A DNA stretch of 64,000 nucleotides, taken from positions 90,272,001 through 90,336,000 of the forward strand of contig JBITNC010000001.1 of assembly GCA_050084985.1 (NCBI GenBank). The letters run 5' to 3'. This document shows, piece after piece, positions 1 to 8,712 of the stretch. Both the position numbers and the translations under genes were made by a program. This stretch comes from Nageia nagi (lineage: Eukaryota; Pinophyta). Positions within the stretch are counted from its first letter, which is position 1. Each line of letters begins with the position of its first letter. A model generated the notes under the pieces. The model saw only the letters and a list, made by a program, of their open reading frames with translations, had not been told where the DNA came from and made no database searches.

Positions 1-582
1 TTGCAGCCAAGAATTCTCAAGGCCGTACAGATGGAAGATGAACCTTACACCTCCAAGGTGAAGGGAGAGCACAACCCTGGCTTGTGAAATGCAATAATAG
101 GGTGGTTCAATAAAACCTGTTACAGGGAGAGATTTTAGGAGGCTGGTTTCCTCATTCATATTTAAGAATCGTTTTCCTAATTTTCAGAAGTCCCTTTTAT
201 ATAAGAGAGAGATATTTCTAGGAGTCTAATGGATGGATGCTATCATAAATTTCTCAGCAGCCGCTATATCAATGGGACCATGAAATTTAAGAAAGCGGTG
301 TATCTAAACTGATCAGAAATTACTAAGTTTCAAGCAGTTAAGTTAGCAAATAAATTAAGAGACATAAACCCCCCCAAAGTCACAATCATGGAAAATACAG
401 CTTCGAAAATTAAGTTTTAAATTAACAAACAATAGTGTTTGAAACAACATTTCCAGACTACTTTCATTCTCTTGGATTCTTTCTCTACTCCAAACTCACA
501 TATTTGGTTAACAGATAACAATCTATGGCTTAGTTTTACTAGCCTTCAAAACTTCACTTGATCCGTGAGTTTTCAGAATATT
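1..582. repeat. Direct duplicate of 7313-7893 (RLP gene downstream flank), copy 1
   Basis: Positions 1-582 match 7313-7893 almost base for base, in the same orientation, with a scatter of substitutions and small indels. Homology stops at the same point in both copies (after a TTTTCAGAATAT stretch). Copy 2 leads, about 650 bp later, into the 3' end of the LRR receptor-like gene. Copy 1 leads directly into a decayed LRR scrap. The simplest reading is a tandem duplication that included the receptor gene, followed by a deletion of about 2 kb in this copy. A minus-strand frame stays open in both copies (68 codons at 7265-7471), but I do not recognise a product. Confidence 0.85.
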
Positions 583-800
583 TCTTGTTTCTTGCAACTA
601 TGATGTAGATTCGCTACGACAATGAGAATTGTACCTCTCAAATTGTCAGCGTTAGGATACAGTCCCTCAAGCTTGGCCAAGTTAGCTATAATATCAAGTA
701 TAGTACCCGTCAAATTGTTTGTGCCAAACTCTAAATGGTTAACTCTGTGAGCTTTCTAATATCCTCCGAAATTGTACCTATCATCAGGGTTGGATTTTCA
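583..800 (-). pseudogene. LRR receptor-like protein gene scrap
   Basis: Read on the minus strand, this stretch gives LRR text such as GTISEDIRKLTEL, then (after a frame break and stops) LTGTI, IANLAKLE and NLRGTI. It aligns with 10050-10200 of the intact receptor gene in the window (GTISRDIEKLTEL, then LTGTIPESIANLTKLE). It covers about two and a half 24-residue repeats, has at least two stops, and has no start or end of a gene. It adjoins the duplicated flank at 1-582, so it is the remnant of a duplicated neighbour of the 8.5-11.7 kb gene and not an independent gene. Confidence 0.8.
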
Positions 801-1887
801 AAATAAAAATGCTTGTTTAAGTAAATTTTATTTATGGTCATAATTTTTTATTGCCTATTTTCATTTCCTGTTTAAGTTAAAAAAGTAAGGTTTAAAAAAA
901 AACTAATACTTTTAAAATATATGTACTCAATTTGTATTAATTTAAAATCAACTAATGATTACAAATTTAGCATCATCATAATATTTTTACAAATTTCATT
1001 CAAAAGCAATATTTTAATTAATATAAGATACTTTCTATAAAATTATTAAAATAATAATAAACTATTACATCATTTGAAAACCAAATTCTATAAAGTAAGC
1101 AAAAATATGCAAATAAAACTAAATTAAAAAAAGCAAGAAAAAATATGATATTGATAAGAGCGAAGTGAGAATAGAAAACTTGGAAAAAGGAAATATTTTG
1201 TATCTACCAAATACTTCATCAGATGTAAAGAATTCAAAGGTTTCCTTACTATAGCAATGAGATATATATCCATTAATCAATGAAACCCATGAACCCGTTT
1301 GACACCTTTGTTGGGCCTGTATATGCCTATCAGAGCATTCACCACTGAAGAATGATAGCAATATTTACTAATTTTTTGAATTCCAATAGTTTCCATTACT
1401 AATATCTTAATATTTACTAATTAATAATATTCTACTAATTTGTTACAAGTTATGTTCAAAACTTCAATGTATTCGACTTAAAAATAACTCCAAATGCGAT
1501 TAATATTTGTTAGAGTACATTTTTTTAAGGAGGCATTTAATAAATAACTTTTCGAATTCCAATAGTTTCCATTTATTTTAGTGTTTTTTTTATATATAAA
1601 ACTTGTTAGTCAATAATCTTTGTTTAACTTTTATTTCTCTTTCTTGTACTTTGTTTTGAGCAAGGATGACAAAAATCTTTTACAATCATTTTACAATAAT
1701 AGATTAGGAGAGAGGACCCAATAGTTGAGCGCGTTCCAATGGTTGTGAGGGTTATTATCATATATTTGTTCATTCATAGAACATATTTGATCTAGTACTT
1801 GTGCATTAAATTATCAACTTCTATAATATTTATGTTAATAAGTAAATTGTAAGTAATCATTTTAAATTTATTTTAAATATATTATTG
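801..1887. other. AT-rich intergenic DNA
   Basis: No coding signal recognised. A short piece near 1701-1725 (GAGAGAGGACCCAATAGTTG) resembles the ends of the fold-back element at 1888-2335 and may be a third, broken end. An 80-codon minus-strand frame (1119-1361) has no recognisable features. Confidence 0.5.
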
Positions 1888-2335
1888 ATAGGGGAGAGAT
1901 CCAGTAGTGGTGCATTCTAATTTTACGCCTCTTAAAACTCTACTTAATAAAGTCGAACCATTATAAATTTTTTATAACTTCTTCCTTGCATAGTTGTTTG
2001 CTTATAACAAAAATTTCGAGTCATCATGAAATTTGAGAAGTTAATTAAATATGTGACTTAATGTTCAACTATTGGTGCAAGTGTAATTGATGATGGGGGG
2101 TTGTAATTCACACCCATGGGTATGACTTTAGAAAAGTGCTATTTTGGATAGTTTCTACAACAATGCATATTTAACCTATCAAATTTGGTGATGACGACTC
2201 AAAACCTTAGTTATGAGCAAACAACTAGGCAAGGAAGAAGCTATAAAAATTTACAGGGTTTCGACTTTATTAAGTTGAATTTTAAGAAGCGTGAAATAGG
2301 GTGCACAACTACTGGGTCCTCTCCCCTACCATGTT
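1888..2335. repeat. Fold-back element with ~150-bp imperfect inverted arms (MITE-like)
   Basis: The left arm begins TAGGGGAGAGATCCAGTAG at 1888. The right arm, read backwards from 2335, begins TAGGGGAGAGGACCCAGTAG. The two remain alignable for about 150 bp, sharing the GACTTTATTAAG-type segment, a CTTCTTCCTTGC segment and TAGTTGTTTGCT. The middle is about 150 bp with no coding content. I could not find a convincing target-site duplication, so the class (Mutator-like or other) is open. The 72-codon frame at 2185-2403 lies inside the arm and is not considered a gene. Confidence 0.65.
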
Positions 2336-3450
2336 TTCAATGGGTGTGTTGTCAGATAATATCTTTTATTGTGATCCCACCACAAAAATTTATTCTACAT
2401 TGAATGACAAATTTATGCAAATAGGAAGATAGTTACGTATAGTCCTGCAACCATATATTACCCAGGAACAGAATCCAATTCCTGAATACTATGAATTCAA
2501 TTCTAGATTCTGATTTGGATGATGGATTAAACCAATATTGATAAACCACAATCTATCTAGAAAGATAACTTATTAAATCAATATTGATTAGCCACAATCT
2601 ATCTAGAAAGATAACTTTTCCAAAATAATGACAACTTTAAAAGAACGGTATGTTTAAAAGGTAAGTTTTGCATCTGAAACTGGCAATGGATGAAGTATTC
2701 TTAGATAAAACACAACTTTCTCAGGATTCTTCAAATTAACATCTCAAAAACCAAAAAGCTCATCACACAGCAAGGGTTTTATACTCTGTTAGTGCAATTA
2801 TCAGATGTAAAGCTAAGGGTTCTTCTTCAAACTAACACCTACTCAAAAACCAAAATGCTCATCGCACAGAAAGAGTTTAATACTGTGTTAATGCAATTAC
2901 CATATGTAAAGCCAAACTAGATTATATCTTCTAGCTCATGAAATTTTATAAATTTCACGCCCCTTACAATCTGATAATGAACTTGAAGGATGTAGATATA
3001 TCTCTATACTATATATGAATCAAGAAAAGTTTTTGAAAATTTTAATGGCCCTGGTTAGAAAGAATATTTGAGAACCATCAGATAATAAGAGTACTACTTC
3101 ATTTGAATTGCATTTACATAAAAAGCTTCCCCACACAGTTATCCATGATGAAAGTAAAAATTTAGAATAATACACTCAAAAAATCAACACATGGACACCA
3201 TCATACACCACTATTTGGAAGGGATTTTAATATTTACTCATGTCTATTTTTTATGAACTTCATATTATGTGTTCATGAATTAAGTATTTTCAAGCAAAGT
3301 GGGGATTACGTGTATCAAGGATTTCCTTTAACAATCTTTGCATGTTTTTGCCCTATTTACGATTTTTCATGATGTGAGATGGGTAAAACCCTAGTTGAAA
3401 AGAGAGAGCTCTACACTTAACTTCAAATTTGAAGATTTATTTACAGTAAC
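2336..3450. other. AT-rich intergenic DNA with small internal repeats
   Basis: No gene recognised. Near-duplicate phrases occur, such as CACAATCTATCTAGAAAGATAACTT at about 2550 and 2590, and two similar 100-bp passages about 'CTCATC(A/G)CACAG' at 2760 and 2857. These are local tandem duplications. Confidence 0.5.
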
Positions 3451-4400
3451 AAATTGGATGTTATGATTTGTGCTGTAAGAAACTTACCTCAGAGAATGCA
3501 GATTTCCATGACGCATCCAATTTCTGTTGAATTTGCCAATGCCGTATTTGCAACTGCAAAAGACTTGAGAATTGTAAATGAAAGATTAAACTTAATACTG
3601 AAAGACTTGGTGAAATTTTCGCCAGAACTTACCTACCACTGTACCACATCAACCAGTTTAACTGGACAATGCGACAGTCGGAAACGTACATGCGGCTCCA
3701 TCTGGTTTCATCGTGTTGCATGTTGTGCCTTAGGATGGAATGTGGTCTATTACTGGTGCAGTCAGTCTGGCAGTCCATTCACTTCCGCCAGCTGAAACAC
3801 CTGAGACTTCTGGTATGTTCATCCACTAAAACACCCATAGCCGTTAGGGTCTGTGTTCATAGGTGTCCTACTTTGCTCCAACTCTACCTCTGTTCATGTT
3901 TGGCATTCTGCAAATGGCTTTCAATTCTGTTCAGGTGAGTTTCCATACCTTCCTGGCTCTGATTTGCTTCATTGGTTTGTTTCTAAAGTTTTGGTGCATA
4001 TGGCTTCGGCTTTCAATTTGACGTTGTTAAGTTACTCCTTCAGGTCGTCTGTGGTTTTGCAGGTGAACTGACCCTGAAGGGACCTAAACGTCATCTTCTC
4101 CCCTAACCGCCTGCGAATGGCTTCCAATCCCCTTCAGATGAGGTTCCATACCTTGCACGGGCTTCTGGTTTGCTTCGTTGGTTTGTTTCTAAAGTTTTGG
4201 TGCATGTGGCCTAGACTTTCAATTTGTCATTTGAAGTTGTTCCTTCAGGTCCCGTCTGTGTTTATGCAGGTAAGCAAGCCTTGAACGGACCTCGGCCTCG
4301 ACTCCTACCCCACTCACATGCCTTTTCCTCCGGGCACGGTCCTCCTCTTCATGCAGGTGAGGTTAATACCCTCATTGAGCCCCTTTGTGTTATATGACTT
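3451..4400 (+). repeat. GC-richer region with a ~205-bp imperfect tandem repeat and four CAG|GT sites
   Basis: Less AT-rich than its surroundings. A unit at about 3905-4085 is repeated, diverged, at about 4108-4292; both contain GGTTTGTTTCTAAAGTTTTGG. Pyrimidine-CAG|GT junctions lie at 3932-3936, 4060-4064, 4267-4273 and 4354-4360. Three of these read CAG|GTRAG and so could act as an acceptor and a donor at once. The overlapping plus-strand frames at 3454-3795, 3669-3938 and 3853-4071 encode nothing I recognise. The region could be an untranslated or intronic part of an unrecognised gene. Confidence 0.4.
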
Positions 4401-5708
4401 TGTTTATGTTTAATCGCAAGTTTTCTGGTTGGATTGTACTAGCTCTATAATTTATTAAATTTATCAAGTTGATCTATGGATTACAAATTTATCCAATAGA
4501 TCCAAATTTATCCAATTCTAAGTGCATATAAACAAGTAGAAAGTGGAAGGGGATGTTATGAGATAATTAAATTGTCATGTGGCGTTATACGAATTGGGTT
4601 TTGTATTTTGTAGGATCTGGGTTGGATTTTACTATCTCTAGAATCTGTTCTTATGATTTGGAATCTGGATACTCATACATTCTCTTTTTTAATCATATGG
4701 ATGTGGAGGAATTTGTAACGCTCTTAGTATGGATAAAAATTAGGTTTCCCTACATCAACAGATTGTTGAATAGGATACAACAAACTGTGAATTCTATGTA
4801 ATTGTTGATTTAATTAGTTGGGTATGGCTGAATTTTTTTGTTTTACTCGGGTATGGCTTGATATGAATTATAATTTGTTGTAGTGATTAGGTGCGGTTGA
4901 ATATTTGACGCTAAAATTCATTCCGTAGGGTATGAAGTCTGATAAATTGTATATAACACTTAAACCATTACATAGAACCTGTGATTTCTCTGTAAAGCAT
5001 ATCTTTATTTCTCAAAGTGAGTATCAATCACAAAAGGGTTTACCAGAAGAATTTAGTACAAAGCGAAGTGAGACTTTATACATGTTTCAAAGGATAGCAT
5101 TTAGTATACTGAACGTACATGATTACAAATTATACTAAGTAATCTTGTGATAGGTAATTACAAAAGCACTTTCCCACCTCATGAGTTTTTTTGTTAGATT
5201 TTTCTATGTATTAAGTCAATCTTAGAAGCATATTATAAGGCCTTTGTTTTACCTAGCTTTGGATTCCAATCAGTGATGTAGTTTCTATCCTATTTTTATT
5301 ATGTTTCCATCCTATAATATGAATAAAAAATTTCTATAAAATTGTTGTATATTATTCTTTGTTACTGATGTAGTTTTTCTCACACGGCTAGGAAGATCCT
5401 CCCTTGGTCTTAAGCCCACTAACTAATTACATATTTTTAAGAGATGGAGCTCTCTAGCTTAGAACGTTAAAGGTAGTTCTCCTTCTAGCATGTGACCTGC
5501 TTTAAAAGGTAGTTCTCTAATGTCTTGGTCAAGCTGAGTTCTCTTCTCAGCTACTTTGATTCCAGAGCATCGGTCATCACCCACCTCAATAGAGTTGGAC
5601 GTGGCATGGAGCAGAGAAAATAGTTCATCCAAATCCATAATAATTTAATTATGTTGGCAGTGGCATAGAGCAAAGATAAACAAAATCACACTATAAAAAA
5701 TCAACCTC
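4401..5708. other. Intergenic DNA, nothing recognised
   Basis: AT-rich. Open frames of 74 and 68 codons (4577-4801, 4932-5138) have no recognisable domain and no supporting context. Confidence 0.5.
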
Positions 5709-5960
5709 TTATATAACTACAACCTTTGCATGTGCAGTTGGATCTGTTTGCTTCACTACAACCTTATCCCTGCAGAACATAACAGCACCAAAAGGAAACC
5801 CTTCTCCAAGTTGTACTACACTGTATGTTTCTTCTATTGCTTGGGACAAGCACTGGAAGTCTTTGTCCTCAACTACTGAGCACAAGTCTACACTTTCTTC
5901 CTCTGACTCAATAACTTCTGATCCCATCCTCCGATTTGGTAACTTCGCCAAAATAATCAA
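5709..5960 (-). pseudogene. Guanosine/cytidine deaminase-family exon relic (GSDA-like)
   Basis: The 83-codon frame ends with text matching the N-terminal half of plant guanosine deaminase (CMP/dCMP deaminase fold): an FLTQAVEE-like helix (CLSQAIEETY), then GFPFGAVM and DPTAHAK. The family's zinc-site motif is H-A-E; here it is H-A-K, so the proton-shuttling glutamate is replaced by lysine (GAG to AAG would suffice). The stretch between the β-strand VVVK and DPTAHA is about ten residues shorter than usual. The frame hits TAA where the family has an arginine codon (IRE). The PCxxC second half of the zinc site is absent nearby. I read it as a single decayed exon. A diverged working exon is unlikely given the lost catalytic residue and the stop. 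Confidence 0.6.
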
Positions 5961-7312
5961 TGCACTCTAATTCAGTCCTCTACGCTAAAAACTGTATATG
6001 TTCTATTATATGGCTATATGCTTGTTATTTCCAATGGGTGTGGCTCAATCCAGATTTGAATTTATAATATATGTGTGAGTGAGAATGTGAGAGAATGATA
6101 TACAACTATTTGCACTCTCATCCATCGGGTATGCCAGACCTAGATGTGGGTGGTGTTGTTTACCATCTTGTACTCTCATCCATTGGTATGTGTTTTCATG
6201 TGAATTTGGGGATCTGCTCCTCCTAATCGTAAGCAAATATACTATAGTATGGGTGTCTGCAACAGTCACTGAAAGGCCATAAGTCAGTCAATAATATCAT
6301 CATTTGCACAATCTATTGGAGTATAGCGTATATACTGACTGCCACAAATTGAAAAATGTATTTTATAAAGTTTTCAGGAACCAAAGAAATAAGTGAGGAA
6401 ATAGGTCTTTGACCATGTATCCCATTTAGCTTTTTGATTGGAACCAGGTAGTTTGATAATGAGTTGGTGAACCATGTGACCAAGGGGTTTAATCTACTTT
6501 TATTTTGAAGAGGAATTGAGTAAGCAAAATAATATGAGATGGGTTGAGTATGTGAGAATTAAAGCAAAGTCAAAATGTTAGAGAAAGAAAGAAAATGGTC
6601 AATGCTAATTACAATTCATGAAGTAAACATATTGTGGTTATCACCCTCATTTCTGAGAAAGGTCACATTCCAGCCAGTAGTTGGGACCAGCTTTAAGATT
6701 ATAGTACTGAGTTAGGTAAGCCATCTGTCTATGCATGTTTCCAATTCCAATTTGTCAATCTAATCTTTCTTTTTGAGAGCCAAAATCTTCTTAAATACAT
6801 CATTCTATTTCTCCTTCACAAATCTCCATGTTTACTAGAAAATTATTTGGTGTCATGGTTGTCGCCCAAAGTATGCAAAACCATTGCCTATATTATTTAG
6901 GAATCGTTATAGATATCAGCAACAAATAAGTTCAATGTCAAATCTTCTTGCACACAATCCATCACATTGCAAAATCAGTGAATGGAGCATATAAAGAGAT
7001 TATTGCCTCACACTGAAAACTATATTCTAAAAAACTGACCCTCAAAATGGTTAGTGTTCTATCATGTCTCATATTTTTAACGTTAGTATTAGAATCATCA
7101 GCTCCTTGAAGATATAATTACAAATTTATTTCAAGGATTTAAGCCAATGTGATCGGGGCTGGCAATAATTTTTCAGGTGGCGAATATAGTCCTACTCCTA
7201 CATCATATTTAAAGCCTACTATCTCTGGTTCAACCCGTATTTAATTCATCATATTTCAAACCTCTTACTTATTCAAATTAATAAAATGATCTGCACAATC
7301 CAACGGTGCAAG
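5961..7312. other. Intergenic DNA, nothing recognised
   Basis: AT-rich with no coding signal. Two nearby passages around 6115-6200 share CTCATCCAT(C/T)GG and CATCTTG/GATGTGGGTGG phrases. Otherwise there is no clear structure. Confidence 0.5.
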
Positions 7313-7893
7313 TTGCAGCCAAGAATTCTCAAGGCCGTACAGATGGAAGATGCACCTTACACCTCCAAGGTGAAGGGAGAGCACAACCCTGGCTTGTGAA
7401 ATGCAATAATAGGGTGGTTCAATAAAACCTGTTACAGGGAGAGATTTTAGGAGGCTGGTTTCCTCATTCATATTTAAGAATCATTTTCCTAATTTTCAGA
7501 AGTCCCTTTTATATAAGAGAGATATTTCTAGGAGTCTAATGGATGGATGCTATCATAAATTTCTCAGCAGCTGCTATATCAATGGGACCATGAAATTTAA
7601 GAAAGCAGTGAATCTAAACTGATCAGAAATTACCAAGTTTCAAGCAGTTAAGTTAGCAAATAAATTAAGAGACATAAACCCCCCCCCCAAAGTCACAATC
7701 ATGGAAAATGCAGCTTCAAAAATTCTGTTTTAAATTAACAAACAATAGTGTTTGAAAACATTTCCAGAGTACTTTCATTCTCTTGGATTCTTTCTCTACT
7801 GCAAACTCACATATTTGGTTAAATGATAACAATCTATGGCTTAGTTTTACTAGCCTTCAAAACTTCACTTGATCCGTCAGTTTTCAGAATATT
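7313..7893. repeat. Direct duplicate of 1-582, copy 2
   Basis: This is the second copy of the duplicated segment described at 1-582. It lies about 650 bp downstream (in the gene's sense) of the receptor-like protein stop. It includes a run of nine C at about 7680-7688, against six in copy 1. Confidence 0.85.
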
Positions 7894-8542
7894 ACTCATG
7901 CTTAGGAAAAATCAACAAATTAAAAAGTACAAGTATTAAGAGCAATTATTTTTCATTCCTTAAATATTGCTTTCATTGAGATGAACTTATAATAATCTTG
8001 TGAAAGCATGGTTAAACTGACATTTTTCAATTGAATTGGGAATTAATCACAAATCGAATGAAAATCTTAGTTTTCAAGGTTTGGTGTTGTGATCCGTAGG
8101 TTGATTTGAATTAATTTTAAAATTTTAACGAATGCTATGAATGGGTTTGGTGGTGTGATATGTTGTAGGTTGATTAATATTTTTGAGGAGATCTCATTTT
8201 GTATCTTTGGTGGCTTCACGTAGTCGTTTTTCAATTCATGCAGGTGCGCTGGATGGAGAAATGGAGCACTTCACTGATCAAAATTTTTTAACTTGAAAGA
8301 TAAATATTATTTCATTCATTTTGTTCTAAACAGAAAATAATAGAAAGCAAATGACAATCTTTTGATTATAATAATAGTAACTTCTTGATACACCGCAAAA
8401 TAGGATATCATATCCTGGTACAGAATACAACATAAAAGATGTTATCTAGTCCAAGGACCCTCTTATTTGAAACGATTATCAGCTTTGAGTTTATACTACT
8501 TGTTCAGTCTTCTTAAAAATAAAATACGGAAAGCAGGTACCG
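7894..8542. other. 3' flank of the receptor-like protein gene
   Basis: No gene recognised. On the minus strand this is the sequence after the receptor gene and presumably holds its 3' untranslated region. I see no canonical AATAAA close to the stop. A TTCATGCAG|GTGCG site lies at about 8238 on the plus strand. Confidence 0.4.
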
Positions 8543-8712
8543 CTACTTTGGAAATCGGTACACTCCGATTGGGCGTCGGACTTGGGAGCCCAGCACGATA
8601 TTTCCGATTCTGGCCCATCCGAAAATGAGAAAGATTGTCGCACCAAATCCAATCACAAATCCGATTGCAAGACCAATCACTGAGATGCTTTCATCCACAC
8701 TCTCCCACAATG
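8543..8712 (-). pseudogene. Out-of-frame membrane anchor and cytosolic tail of the receptor-like protein
   Basis: In the frame one base off from the main ORF, this stretch encodes the expected end of a plant receptor-like protein. It reads an acidic ESVDES segment, a glycine- and isoleucine-rich membrane span (ISVIGLAIGFVIGFGATIF), then a short basic tail ending VYRFPK before a TAG at 8543-8545. The main frame instead runs to a TGA at 8677. The slip lies at the C run 8714-8718 (five C): six C would keep both parts in one frame. So the protein as read is a soluble, anchorless ectodomain, unless the missing base is an assembly error. Confidence 0.8.
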
